From the NCBI GenBank assembly GCA_018402525.1, contig JAGYIR010000009.1:1-64000 (forward strand): a stretch of 64,000 nt of DNA, in the 5' to 3' direction. Below are positions 43,519 to 53,038 of the stretch, in pieces (within the stretch, counting starts at the first letter, position 1; each line of letters opens with the position of its first letter). The notes under the pieces are model-generated. The model was given only the letters and a program-made list of their open reading frames with translations. It was not told the DNA's origin and searched no databases. This DNA comes from Crocinitomicaceae bacterium. Lineage in GTDB: Bacteria > Bacteroidota > Bacteroidia > Flavobacteriales_D > Crocinitomicaceae. The position numbers were made by a program, and so were the translations under genes.

Positions 43519-45099
43519 TTAAAATTTCATTTCGGTTGTTAACTTCGCCTTTAGCTTCACAGCTAAAAATGCATCTACTGGAATTTGCATCGGTTCGTTG
43601 AGACTCGTTACTGGATTCTCTGTGGCAAACCTTGCCTCTACTACCACCCTTTTCACATAATTGATCTTACTAAAGCCCTCTTCGCTTAAATAGAATTTTA
43701 ATTCAGAATTTGCGACATTAAAATTATAGGTAGAGTTAAAGCTACCAAATTGAGCAGATTTGAGCGGTTGTGAAGCGGTAACGGTATGCAAAACTGCACC
43801 AGATTCATCCAATAAGTGTAATTTCACTGTACCGCCAATTGGGAATCCATTGCTTGCATTTAGCACCAACTCACCAGAAGTGATTCGTGTTCTCTCAGGA
43901 TCTTGGTTCAAGGTCAAATCAAATGTATCGCGAATCAGTAAATCATTTACTCCAATAGCCAGTGGCATGGTCGCTTTTAAATTCACCTTGAGTCGGCTAT
44001 TTGGAAACAATTCATCGTATCCTCCAGAAGTATTCCCCCAAGGATTAATTTGAAACTTATAAGCCAAAAGATGCTTAGCTCCCAAATTACCAATGTAATT
44101 TTCAATGTTACTGTTTCCACTATTAAAATAGAGTGATTTTACCGAAGGGGTCAGTGTATTCCACGAACCCGTTGCTGGACTAATATTAAACGCAGACCCC
44201 ACATAGGGACTTATCAAATTAACAGTCGCTCCTGAACCATTTTCATTCAAAAAGCTTAAGATAGTTCCAGCCGCACTTACCTTAATTCCATTCTCTACTT
44301 GAAATTCAAGTGCTGTGTTAGGAATATCTATTGAACCTTCTGCAATTCCAGCTAAAGCATCAATAAGGACATCGGTCGTATCTTGAATAATTCGACTTCC
44401 AAAGTATCCTCTAGCATAAAAAACGTTGACATCTCGGAAAGTCGCTTCAAAATTCATAATGTCCGCAGGCGTTACTAGGACATTGGGACCATTTGGATCT
44501 GAACTTACGGTGATTTGCGATTTAATCATATTAAAATCACCACCTGAAATTCCCGTTAAATCCATTTTGTAACCAGACAGATCAATTGATTTATTGACTA
44601 ATCCCGGATTGGCTTGGGTCCCAGGGGGTGCAGTATAGGTATTATTAAACGTTACACCATCCTTAGAAACACCAGGTAATTGCACATTGAAAATTGCTGC
44701 CGTGGGTAAAGGATTGGTCACTTTAATATCAATAAATCCGTTGTTCAAATATATCTCCTTCAATTGAATTTCTTCTAGTTCAAGTTCATGTTCTTCTACG
44801 GAATTGATAAAACTGAGACCCGGAAAAATATTCAAATCCGTACCAAACGTAAATTGTTCAATAATGGTTGTATCTGGGATGTTAATTAATTCAGTTAAGT
44901 TTAGATTAAAAATCTCTCTGTTTAAATCCAAGGCATAGAAGCCACCAGATTCAATTAACGTCGAATCGTTGACCAAGTTTTTAAGCGAGAGCGTGTCATT
45001 GATCAAAGGAGCGCTCCATTCTGTGTCCCAAGAAGTTTTTTCTTTTTTACATCCGATTGCAACCGCGGCAATTCCAATTATTAAAACTAAATATCTCAT
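43519..45099 (-). CDS. Large lipoprotein of unknown function
   Basis: The 526-residue product has a lipoprotein signal peptide (VLIIGIAAVAIGCKKEK; lipobox AIGC). The mature part begins with the common Bacteroidota opening SWDTEWSAPLINDTLSLKNLV. It appears all-beta throughout, with several possible repeats and a C-terminal segment ending in KAKLTTEMKF. No enzymatic motif is seen. It is the first gene of a three-gene operon with a DUF5723 barrel and a T9SS cargo protein, so a surface-exposed complex is plausible. Confidence 0.7.
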   Translation of the reverse strand: MRYLVLIIGIAAVAIGCKKEKTSWDTEWSAPLINDTLSLKNLVNDSTLIESGGFYALDLNREIFNLNLTELINIPDTTIIEQFTFGTDLNIFPGLSFINSVEEHELELEEIQLKEIYLNNGFIDIKVTNPLPTAAIFNVQLPGVSKDGVTFNNTYTAPPGTQANPGLVNKSIDLSGYKMDLTGISGGDFNMIKSQITVSSDPNGPNVLVTPADIMNFEATFRDVNVFYARGYFGSRIIQDTTDVLIDALAGIAEGSIDIPNTALEFQVENGIKVSAAGTILSFLNENGSGATVNLISPYVGSAFNISPATGSWNTLTPSVKSLYFNSGNSNIENYIGNLGAKHLLAYKFQINPWGNTSGGYDELFPNSRLKVNLKATMPLAIGVNDLLIRDTFDLTLNQDPERTRITSGELVLNASNGFPIGGTVKLHLLDESGAVLHTVTASQPLKSAQFGSFNSTYNFNVANSELKFYLSEEGFSKINYVKRVVVEARFATENPVTSLNEPMQIPVDAFLAVKLKAKLTTEMKF

Positions 45100-45141
45100 C
45101 TCGCTTAAGTAACGTAATAACTAACCGTTGAGTTGGCTCAA

Positions 45142-46350
45142 CTAGGTTCTTTCTAAAATTGTTGCGTAGCCTTGTCCAACTCCGATGCACATGCTTACGA
45201 GTGCATAGCGCTTATTGGATTTTTGCAATTCAATCGCTGCTGAATGTAAAATACGTGCACCTGTTACTCCCAGAGGGTGACCAAGCGCAATTGCACCGCC
45301 ATTAGGATTGATGCGTGGATCATTGTCTGCAACTCCCATTTTTCGAGTACAGGCCAATACTTGTGCTGCAAACGCCTCGTTCAACTCTAAGATATCCATT
45401 TGATCTAACGTTAAACCTGTGCGCTCCAATACTTTTTGAGAAGCATATACTGGGCCAATCCCCATAATTCGAGGTTCTACTCCAGCAATTGCAGCTCCAA
45501 CAATGCGGGCTAGAGGATTTAAACCATTTTTTGTTATTGCACTTTCAGAAGCAATCAATAGCGCTGCTGCTCCGTCATTCAATCCTGAAGCATTGCCAGC
45601 AGTTACCGTTCCATCCTTTTTGAAAGCAGGTCTCAAGCCACTCAGAGTTTCCAGTGTTGTATTCGAACGCACAAATTCATCCGTATCAAAAATGATCGGA
45701 TCCTTTTTACGCTGCGGGATACTGACGGCAACAATTTCTTCTGCCAATCGACCCGACTGAATTGCTTGAGTAGCTTTTTGTTGCGACCACAATGAAAACT
45801 GATCTTGCGCTTCACGCTCAATCCCATAGAGTTCCACTAAATTTTCAGCAGTATTCCCCATCCCATCGGTACCATAGAGTTCTTCCATTTTTGGATTGAT
45901 AAATCTCCAACCAAACGAAGAGTCAAACATTTGAGCGTCCCTTCCAAAGGCTTGGGAAGTTTTGGATATCACCCACGGCCCTCTCGTCATATGTTCTACT
46001 CCACCTGAAATATAAATTTCGCCAGCGCCGTCCTTAATTGCACGTGCAGCATTGATTGTCGCAGCCATTCCAGAGGCGCATAATCGATTGACTGTTTCTC
46101 CACCAACTTGATATGGCAGTCCAGCCAGCAAGCCCGACATCCGCGCTACATTTCGATTGTCTTCTCCTGCTTGATTGGCACATCCAAAAATCACATCTTC
46201 AATCAACAGTGGATCAAGTTGCGGGTTTCGTTTTAGCAATTCACTAATAACGATTGCACCTAAATCATCTGTTCTAACAGCTGCTAACGTTCCTCCGAAA
46301 TTTCCAATTGGTGTTCGAATACCATCTACGATAAATACTTCCTTTGACAT
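45142..46350 (-). CDS. Acetyl-CoA acyltransferase (thiolase)
   Basis: The 402-residue enzyme has all thiolase motifs: nucleophilic Cys in [18 protein letters not shown], the [15 protein letters not shown] segment, the His in [20 protein letters not shown], and the second Cys in [14 protein letters not shown]. It performs the last step of beta-oxidation or of an aromatic degradation pathway (FadA/PcaF group; biosynthetic AtoB is less likely). Length is normal. It is divergent from the TPR gene with a 116-nt shared intergenic region. Confidence 0.93.
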   Translation of the reverse strand: MSKEVFIVDGIRTPIGNFGGTLAAVRTDDLGAIVISELLKRNPQLDPLLIEDVIFGCANQAGEDNRNVARMSGLLAGLPYQVGGETVNRLCASGMAATINAARAIKDGAGEIYISGGVEHMTRGPWVISKTSQAFGRDAQMFDSSFGWRFINPKMEELYGTDGMGNTAENLVELYGIEREAQDQFSLWSQQKATQAIQSGRLAEEIVAVSIPQRKKDPIIFDTDEFVRSNTTLETLSGLRPAFKKDGTVTAGNASGLNDGAAALLIASESAITKNGLNPLARIVGAAIAGVEPRIMGIGPVYASQKVLERTGLTLDQMDILELNEAFAAQVLACTRKMGVADNDPRINPNGGAIALGHPLGVTGARILHSAAIELQKSNKRYALVSMCIGVGQGYATILERT

Positions 46351-46466
46351 ATGCCTTACTTTAAATGGCTAAAATAACAATTTTACTATTGTTAATAACT
46401 TATCAGACTTAGTTAGGTACAAAGTTTGTATCTTAGGGTTCCTAAATCAAAAAACACTAAACCGTG

Positions 46467-47564
46467 ATGAAATTTAAACATCTGTACCTACTACTGCTGG
46501 CCAGCATTAGTACTTCGATCAATGCTCAGGTAGAGGAATTAACACCCGAGGAACAAGCATACCGAGATTCAATTACAGCGTTAAATATTGAAAATGCGGC
46601 GATTGCAAATAGTCAAGAAGCCTACAACAAGGGGATTACACTTTTTGCTGAAAAAAATTATTCTGCCTCTATTGAACAGTTTAGAAAATCAGTTGAATTT
46701 GATCCAAATTTTACCGCTGCATATTACAACAAAGGTGTGGCTGAAAATGAAGTTGGAAAATACGCTGATGCAGTAAAAACATTGGATAAATTAATTGAAT
46801 TGAAACCTTCTTATTCGAAAGCATTTTTTCAACGTGGACGTTCGTACCAAGGGTTGAATGATTATTTAAAAGCGGAGAAAGACTACGAGAAATCAATAGC
46901 ACTGGATGCAACAAATCCAAAAGCATTTTACAATTACGGCACATTGCGCTTTTTGCAAAGTGATTACGATGGGGCAATTACGTATTTCACCAAAACAATT
47001 CAACTCGATCCAGAATTTGTAAATGCCCTAAACGATCGTGGTTCTTCGCACAGAATGAAAGGAGATTATCCAAAGGCAATTGCTGATTACGAAGCTGCCA
47101 TCCGAAAGAATCCAAACTTAGCATTTGTACTAAACAATATCGGAACTACAAAGACTAAAATGAACGACTATAAAGGAGCAATGGAAGCCTACAACAGAGC
47201 TGTTTCAATCGATGCGAATTTTCACTTAACCTATAATAATAGAGGAGTTGCGCAAATGGACCAAGGAAGATTGGATGATGCTGTAAAAGATTTTAACAAG
47301 GCCATTGCTTTAAAAAGTGATTACTCAGCGGCAGAATCAAACCTAAGTGGCGTTTATTTCAAACAAAAGGAATATCAAAAAGCACTAGATATGGCAAATA
47401 AAGCCATTTCACATGACAAAAATAACGCTGCAGCCTATGTCAACAGAGGCATGGCCAAAGAAATGTTGCGTGATTTAAATGGTGCCTGTGAAGATTGGCA
47501 GAAGGCGAAAGAACTCGGAGATGAAACAGGTAGTAATTATTATGCAGGAAATTGCGCAAACTAA
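46467..47564 (+). CDS. Secreted tetratricopeptide-repeat protein
   Basis: The 365-residue product has a signal peptide (MKFKHLYLLLLASISTSINAQ) and about eight TPR repeats covering most of the rest (for example AYYNKGVAENEVGKYADAVK, AYVNRGMAKEMLRDLNGACE). I chose the ATG at 46467 over the GTG just before it. TPR proteins scaffold other proteins, here in the periplasm. It is followed 12 nt later by a PorE-like gene, so it may belong to the same envelope machinery. Confidence 0.88.
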   Translation: MKFKHLYLLLLASISTSINAQVEELTPEEQAYRDSITALNIENAAIANSQEAYNKGITLFAEKNYSASIEQFRKSVEFDPNFTAAYYNKGVAENEVGKYADAVKTLDKLIELKPSYSKAFFQRGRSYQGLNDYLKAEKDYEKSIALDATNPKAFYNYGTLRFLQSDYDGAITYFTKTIQLDPEFVNALNDRGSSHRMKGDYPKAIADYEAAIRKNPNLAFVLNNIGTTKTKMNDYKGAMEAYNRAVSIDANFHLTYNNRGVAQMDQGRLDDAVKDFNKAIALKSDYSAAESNLSGVYFKQKEYQKALDMANKAISHDKNNAAAYVNRGMAKEMLRDLNGACEDWQKAKELGDETGSNYYAGNCAN

Positions 47565-47576
47565 AAATTGAAAACA

Positions 47577-49646
47577 ATGATGAAATCACTATTAACAACC
47601 GTATTCTTGTCGTTCATTTTTGCAATTAGCGCGCAAAATGTAGAATTTAAAGCTGCTAATTTCAAAGATGACAAAGACGGATTAAAAGCCGCGACTGACG
47701 CCATTAAAAAGGGTGACGAGTATTTTAATATTGCCAACGAGGCAGTTTTTATAATCAAAAGTCCTGGACTGAATTATGAACTAGCGTTAAATAGTTATTT
47801 AAAGGCGCAAAAATTTAACCCGAACAATGCAGAGTTAAATTTTAAAATTGGAGTTTGCTACATCAATTCGACCTATTCGGCGAAAGGTGTGAGTTACATT
47901 TTTAAGGCGCACGAATTAGATCCAGCTTGTGATAATTTCATGCAATTCTATTACGGCAAGGCATTGCAGTTAGATAACAAGTTTTCTGAGGCAATCAAGG
48001 CCTACGATGCTTTTGAAGCTGAATATAAGAAGGCGGATAATTTTTCAAAATTCGTTACGCAATTTAAAAACGAGTGCAGAACAGCCCAAGGCGCTGTGCA
48101 GAATCCTGTTCGTGCATGGGTTGATAACGTGGGTGAACTAAACACAGAATTTAATGACTACGCACCTTCCATCACAACGGATGGAGGAGAAATTATTTTC
48201 ACGTCTGACCGTCCAAACGGACATACACCGAACGAGGCAGGAAGTTATGATAAAGACATTTATTCTTCAACGCTCACCGATAGAAAATGGTCGGCTCCGA
48301 AACAACTAACAGGCGGGGTAAATACAACCGAAGACGATGTTTCGAACAACTTAAGCTACGATGGAACTAAAATGCTTCTTCACCGATCTGTGGATGGACA
48401 ATTTGATATTTTTGAAAGCACATTGAACGGAGCGAATTGGACAGCACCTACTGCGATGCCATTTCAAATTTCATCGAATAAATCCAACGATATTTATGCT
48501 GCGTACAGCGCTGACGGTTGGAGCATCTACTTTGCACGAGACAATGCAAATAGAGAGAATGGTTATGACATTGTCTACAGCAGTATGCAAAGTAAAATTC
48601 AAAAGAACTACATGGCTGCTCAAATGATTTCGACTGTGAATAGTAAGTTTAACGAAGGTCCGGTGTACATCGCAATCGATGGTGAAACGATGTATATTTG
48701 TTCTGAAGGAAATGGGTCGTTGGGTGGATATGATATTTTTGTTTCAAAAAAATCACAAGGATCATGGTCGAAACCAGTAAATCTTGGTTATCCAATTAAC
48801 ACACCTTACGATGATTTCTTTTTTGCGACAACTGCAAACGGAAAATTCGCTTACATTGCTTCGAATCGTCCGGAAGGAAAAGGTGGTTTCGATATTTACA
48901 AAGTTACGTTCTTTGGTCCTGAAAAAGCACCCGTTTCGGCGACAGAGGATTACCTGTTGGCGTCGATTGCTAATCCAGTAAAAGACAATTCGATTGAAGC
49001 TACTGTGGATGTTAACAAAAAATCATTTACCGTTTTCAAAGGAAAAACGATTGATGCAATGACTAAAAAGGCAGTTGAAGCAGATATTGAAATTACAGAT
49101 AATGCAACTGGAAAAATTATAGAAACATTTACAACAAATAGTGCTACAGGGAAGTTTATCATCACTCTCGCTTCAGGTAAAAACTATGGAATTGCTGTAA
49201 AGGCTGAAGGCTACTTATTCCACTCTGAGAACTTTGATATTCCAATGGGAAGTGCCGACAATCTCGTGAACAAAATCATCGAATTGAAAAACATTGCGAT
49301 TGGTAGCAAAATTGCCCTGCGTAACATCTTTTTCGATACAGGAAAATCAACTCTGCGACCGGAATCAAATTCGGAGTTAGATCGCCTCGTAAAACTTATG
49401 AAGGACGTTCCATCACTTAAAATTGAAATTTCAGGTCACACTGACAATACTGGATCTGCATCGCTGAATAACTCATTATCTCAAGATAGAGCAGCAGCAG
49501 TTGTAGCCTACTTGACGGGGAAGGGTATTGCAGCAGGTCGAATGACTGCGATGGGATATGGTTCGACCAAACCCATTGCCTCAAATGATAATGCGGCCGG
49601 TCGACAAGAAAATCGACGCACAGAATTCGAAATCAAAGGGAATTAA
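47577..49646 (+). CDS. PorE-like OmpA-family T9SS protein
   Basis: The product (about 689 residues) has a signal peptide (LLTTVFLSFIFAISAQ), TPR-like repeats (about 35-160), a PD40/beta-propeller region (about 180-440; DYAPSITTDGGEIIFTSDRP, GWSIYFARDNAN, KFAYIASNRPEGKGGFDIYK), a carboxypeptidase-regulatory-like beta domain (about 470-560), and a C-terminal OmpA peptidoglycan-binding domain (about 575-689; LRNIFFDTGKSTLRPES, IEISGHTDNTG, RQENRRTEFEIKGN). The order TPR, propeller, CRD, OmpA is that of PorE, a periplasmic component that ties the T9SS to peptidoglycan. The start is one of two adjacent ATGs. A strong terminator follows. Confidence 0.85.
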   Translation: MMKSLLTTVFLSFIFAISAQNVEFKAANFKDDKDGLKAATDAIKKGDEYFNIANEAVFIIKSPGLNYELALNSYLKAQKFNPNNAELNFKIGVCYINSTYSAKGVSYIFKAHELDPACDNFMQFYYGKALQLDNKFSEAIKAYDAFEAEYKKADNFSKFVTQFKNECRTAQGAVQNPVRAWVDNVGELNTEFNDYAPSITTDGGEIIFTSDRPNGHTPNEAGSYDKDIYSSTLTDRKWSAPKQLTGGVNTTEDDVSNNLSYDGTKMLLHRSVDGQFDIFESTLNGANWTAPTAMPFQISSNKSNDIYAAYSADGWSIYFARDNANRENGYDIVYSSMQSKIQKNYMAAQMISTVNSKFNEGPVYIAIDGETMYICSEGNGSLGGYDIFVSKKSQGSWSKPVNLGYPINTPYDDFFFATTANGKFAYIASNRPEGKGGFDIYKVTFFGPEKAPVSATEDYLLASIANPVKDNSIEATVDVNKKSFTVFKGKTIDAMTKKAVEADIEITDNATGKIIETFTTNSATGKFIITLASGKNYGIAVKAEGYLFHSENFDIPMGSADNLVNKIIELKNIAIGSKIALRNIFFDTGKSTLRPESNSELDRLVKLMKDVPSLKIEISGHTDNTGSASLNNSLSQDRAAAVVAYLTGKGIAAGRMTAMGYGSTKPIASNDNAAGRQENRRTEFEIKGN

Positions 49647-49653
49647 AGTTTCG

Positions 49654-49678
49654 AAGCGTCTACTTTTTGTAGACGCTT
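49654..49678 (+). terminator. Intrinsic terminator after the PorE-like gene
   Basis: AAGCGTCTAC (49654-49663) pairs with GTAGACGCTT (49669-49678) around a TTTTT loop, followed by a run of T to 49684. Confidence 0.85.
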
Positions 49679-49701
49679 TTTTTAGGTTTAAATTGAGGAA
49701 C

Positions 49702-51081
49702 ATGCAAGCAACACCATCGAACTTCAAGCTCACATTTTTAGGTGGAGCAGGAACCGTTACAGGTTCAAAGACACTTTTAGAAACAGATAGTTGTAGCGTT
49801 CTAATTGACTGTGGACTTTTTCAAGGTCTAAAACATTTAAGAGAATTGAATAGGCTCCCATTAACTGTTGACGCCTCAAAAATTGATGTACTCATCTTAA
49901 CCCATGCGCACCTAGATCACTGCGGATATATTCCATTGTTAGTGAAGAATGGTTTTAAAGGTCCAATCCATTGCACAGCGCCAACACTCGAACTAGTTGA
50001 AATCATTCTTAAGGATAGTGCAAAGATTCAAGAAGAAGATGCTGAAAGAGCCAATCGTTACAATTACACCAAACATTCAGTTGCAGAACCTCTTTACACC
50101 CAGAAAGATGTGGAGAAAGCGATGCAACTATTTGTTGCACATGAATTTTCTGAGTGGGTAATCCTTGATCCTTCCATCAAATTTGAATTTCTAAACAATG
50201 GACATATCCTTGGATCGGGATTTGTCAACATGGAAGTCAACGACTCCAAAGTTATTTTTTCTGGAGATATAGGCCGACTTGAACCTATGCTGCTCTATCC
50301 ACCTAAGAAAATCAAGGAGGCCGATTACGTCATCATGGAATCAACTTATGGTGACCGCATTCATGGAGAAGAAGACGTAAAAGCAACGCTCTTGAAGGTA
50401 ATCGAAGAAACCTTTGATAAACGTGGAATTTTAATGATTCCATCCTTTGCTGTTGAGCGCACGCAAGAAATTCTTTACCTCATTTATCAGTTGAGACAAG
50501 AGGACAAGCTTCCTCCGATACCAGTGTATTTAGATTCTCCCATGGGAATAAATGCAACCAATGTGTACGACCGTTACCATGAATTGCAGAACATTTCCAA
50601 TTTTGAAATTAATCGCATGTACAACGATGTGAAATTCATCAGTGATGCTCAATTGTCAAAAGCCGTTTGTCTGGATGGAAAACCAAAAATTGTGTTGGCC
50701 GGTAGTGGTATGATTGAAGGTGGACGAATTATTCACTACCTCAACAACCACATAGGAAGCAAAAAAAATACGCTCTTGTTTGTTGGATATCAAGGAGAAG
50801 GTACCAGGGGCCGTGCCATCTTAAAAGGAAGTTCGGAAATTAAATTTTTCGGTGAATATCATAAAGTTCTGTGTGACATCCGCTCCATCGGTTCTTTATC
50901 AGCACATGCCGATCAAGAAGAAATGATAGAATGGTTAAAAAACATCCAATCCCCTGTAAAGAAAATATTTCTCAATCACGGTGAATTACACCAATCAAAT
51001 GCATTTCGAGTAAAAATTCAAGATGAATTGGGTTGGTCATGTGAAGTCCCATTGATGAACAGCGAATACACATTGTCATAA
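49702..51081 (+). CDS. Metallo-beta-lactamase/beta-CASP RNA nuclease-like protein
   Basis: The 459-residue protein has the MBL motif THAHLDHCG and conserved His/Asp ligands (FSGDIGR). A beta-CASP domain (MIPSFAVERTQEILYLI, PVYLDSPMGINAT, PKIVLAGSGMIEGGRI) and a C-terminal RMMBL segment (LSAHADQEEMIEWLKN, KKIFLNHGE) follow. It belongs to the CPSF-73/Ysh1-like group, presumed RNA endonucleases or exonucleases. I chose the ATG at 49702 because the fold begins there (FKLTFLGGAGTVTGS) and earlier in-frame codons lie inside the preceding gene. The next gene starts 3 nt after its stop. Confidence 0.9.
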   Translation: MQATPSNFKLTFLGGAGTVTGSKTLLETDSCSVLIDCGLFQGLKHLRELNRLPLTVDASKIDVLILTHAHLDHCGYIPLLVKNGFKGPIHCTAPTLELVEIILKDSAKIQEEDAERANRYNYTKHSVAEPLYTQKDVEKAMQLFVAHEFSEWVILDPSIKFEFLNNGHILGSGFVNMEVNDSKVIFSGDIGRLEPMLLYPPKKIKEADYVIMESTYGDRIHGEEDVKATLLKVIEETFDKRGILMIPSFAVERTQEILYLIYQLRQEDKLPPIPVYLDSPMGINATNVYDRYHELQNISNFEINRMYNDVKFISDAQLSKAVCLDGKPKIVLAGSGMIEGGRIIHYLNNHIGSKKNTLLFVGYQGEGTRGRAILKGSSEIKFFGEYHKVLCDIRSIGSLSAHADQEEMIEWLKNIQSPVKKIFLNHGELHQSNAFRVKIQDELGWSCEVPLMNSEYTLS

Positions 51082-51083
51082 CT

Positions 51084-52478
51084 ATGCTGAATAAATTAAC
51101 CTCATCGGACATTGCCTTTTTTCAAGGATTACTTGGAACTAACGCCTTTCTCGATGCTGAAAACAAACACAAATACAGTCACGACGAAACCGAGGATATC
51201 ACTATCTTACCGGAAATTGTGTTAAAGCCTCAGTCACCTCAAGAAATTGCGTCCATACTTTCCTATTGTAATAACCATAAAATTGCTGTCACACCTTCAG
51301 GTGCTCGAACTGGACTCAGCGGAGGAGCAATCCCACTGCACGGAGGTGTAGCGTTGTCGCTGGAAAAATTCAACAAAATCATCTCGATTGATGAGAATAA
51401 TCATCAAGTCACTGTTGAACCTGGCGTCATTACTCAAGTATTGCAAGATGCCGTCAAAGAAAAAGGACTCTTCTACCCTCCTGACCCAGCAAGTCGCGGA
51501 AGTTGTTTTATTGGAGGAAATATTGCGGAAAACTCGGGTGGCCCAAAAGCTGTGAAATATGGCGTAACGAGTGATTATGTATTGAATTTGGAAGTCGTAC
51601 TTGCAACGGGTGAGATTATTTGGACAGGAGCGAACGTACTTAAAAATGCGACGGGTTATAATTTGACGCAGCTCATCGTTGGTTCGGAAGGAACACTGGG
51701 AATTGTGACGAAAATCGTTCTGAAATTAATCCCACATCCCACCCACAATTTATTGATGCTTGTCCCCTTTTACAATGCCGAAAGTGCGTGCGAAGCTGTT
51801 GCCGAAATATTTAAGGCCGGGATAACGCCCAGTGGACTTGAGTTTATGGAGCGTGATGCATTGACTTGGACCCGTGATTTTCTAAAAGACGATTCTATTG
51901 TTATTGGGGATAATCACGCCGCACATTTACTGATTGAAGTCGACGGCTTTAATCCCGATGTACTCATGGACGATTGCACACGGATCATGGACGTGCTATC
52001 AAATTTTGAAACGGACGAAATTCTCTTTGCGGAAAGTGAAGCGCAAAAGGATGCCTTGTGGCGATTGCGCAGATCGGTTGGTGAGGCAGTGAAATCGAAT
52101 TCAATTTACAAAGAAGAAGATACCGTTGTTCCGCGATATACACTACCACAGTTACTTCATCATGTCAAACGAATTGGAGAAAAATACGGTTTTAACTCTG
52201 TTTGTTACGGACACGCGGGTGACGGAAATTTGCACATCAATATCATTAAAGGTGATCTAACTGATGATGTCTGGGAAAATGAGCTTCCAGTGGCAATCAG
52301 AGAACTTTTCACTCAAGTAGTGAAGCTAGGAGGAACACTATCAGGTGAACACGGAATCGGATTAGTCCAAAAACCCTACATGGATATCGCTTTCGACGAA
52401 AAAGGCCTTTCGTTGATGAAATCGATTAAGAATGTTTTTGATCCAAATGGAATTTTGAATCCAGGAAAAGTAATTTAA
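51084..52478 (+). CDS. FAD-linked oxidase (GlcD/D-lactate dehydrogenase type)
   Basis: The 464-residue enzyme has an FAD_binding_4 domain (TPSGARTGLSGGAIPLHGGV, GGNIAENSGGPKAVKYGV, IVGSEGTLGIVTKIVLK) and a FAD-oxidase C-terminal domain (VCYGHAGDGNLHINI, GTLSGEHGIGLVQKPYM). It oxidises a 2-hydroxy acid such as glycolate, D-lactate or D-2-hydroxyglutarate; the exact substrate cannot be told. It follows the MBL gene by 3 nt and overlaps the convergent DUF4924 gene by 4 nt. Confidence 0.92.
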   Translation: MLNKLTSSDIAFFQGLLGTNAFLDAENKHKYSHDETEDITILPEIVLKPQSPQEIASILSYCNNHKIAVTPSGARTGLSGGAIPLHGGVALSLEKFNKIISIDENNHQVTVEPGVITQVLQDAVKEKGLFYPPDPASRGSCFIGGNIAENSGGPKAVKYGVTSDYVLNLEVVLATGEIIWTGANVLKNATGYNLTQLIVGSEGTLGIVTKIVLKLIPHPTHNLLMLVPFYNAESACEAVAEIFKAGITPSGLEFMERDALTWTRDFLKDDSIVIGDNHAAHLLIEVDGFNPDVLMDDCTRIMDVLSNFETDEILFAESEAQKDALWRLRRSVGEAVKSNSIYKEEDTVVPRYTLPQLLHHVKRIGEKYGFNSVCYGHAGDGNLHINIIKGDLTDDVWENELPVAIRELFTQVVKLGGTLSGEHGIGLVQKPYMDIAFDEKGLSLMKSIKNVFDPNGILNPGKVI

Positions 52479-53026
52479 TTGTTCAAGAAATTCATGTCTC
52501 CCGCTTTCATTCGACGGTAAGCTTGACTTAAATATGCCAGCATAATCCGCATTGCATCGAAGGCTTCTTCCGTTGCTGCGCTTATCTCTTTTTGCTGTAA
52601 TTTGAGTAATAACTTCATATACATTGCATGAAATGCCAATTCCAAGTGATTCTTATCCTTTAGATTAGATTTCAGTTTAAATTCCTCGATATACTTATTC
52701 GCTGTTTCATACACACTCACATATTTATGATCCTTGGTCATGTTTAGCAACGTATTATGCAAGTAAGACAACTCTACGATGATTTCCTGAAGTGAAAACA
52801 AATGCCCTGATTTCTCAATCTTCTGTAACTTCATTTGACGCACTAGATCGTTGTACCAAGAACGGTACTGATTAGAAAACGACTCATCAGGCAATTGAGG
52901 TTGAACATAATTTTCCATGATCGCATCCACGTCAAAGTTGTAGGCGCGAATAACGTCTTCTATTTGGTACATGTATAAAATGTACTCGGCAATATTCTCT
53001 TCAAGTTTTTGTTTCGCAATGTGCAT
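52475..53026 (-). CDS. DUF4924 family protein
   Basis: The 183-residue all-helical protein begins MHIAKQKLEENIAEYILYMY and contains IIVELSYLHNTLLNMT, matching DUF4924, a Bacteroidota family of unknown function. I prefer the ATG at 53026 over the TTG at 53029 because an unusually good AGGAGG Shine-Dalgarno lies 6 nt before it. It is the last gene of a three-gene operon (small protein, Skp-like protein, this gene). Confidence 0.82.
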   Translation of the reverse strand: MHIAKQKLEENIAEYILYMYQIEDVIRAYNFDVDAIMENYVQPQLPDESFSNQYRSWYNDLVRQMKLQKIEKSGHLFSLQEIIVELSYLHNTLLNMTKDHKYVSVYETANKYIEEFKLKSNLKDKNHLELAFHAMYMKLLLKLQQKEISAATEEAFDAMRIMLAYLSQAYRRMKAGDMNFLNN

Positions 53027-53032
53027 CAATCA

Positions 53033-53038
53033 ACCTCC
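53033..53038 (-). promoter_or_regulatory. Strong Shine-Dalgarno AGGAGG
   Basis: On the minus strand a perfect AGGAGG sits 6 nt before the DUF4924 ATG and touches the stop codon of the upstream gene. Such sites are rare in Bacteroidota. It decides the DUF4924 start. Confidence 0.6.

Noticed and set aside
49558-49701. Upstream extension of the MBL/beta-CASP protein
   Set aside because: It would overlap the PorE-like gene and its terminator; the fold begins just after the ATG at 49702.
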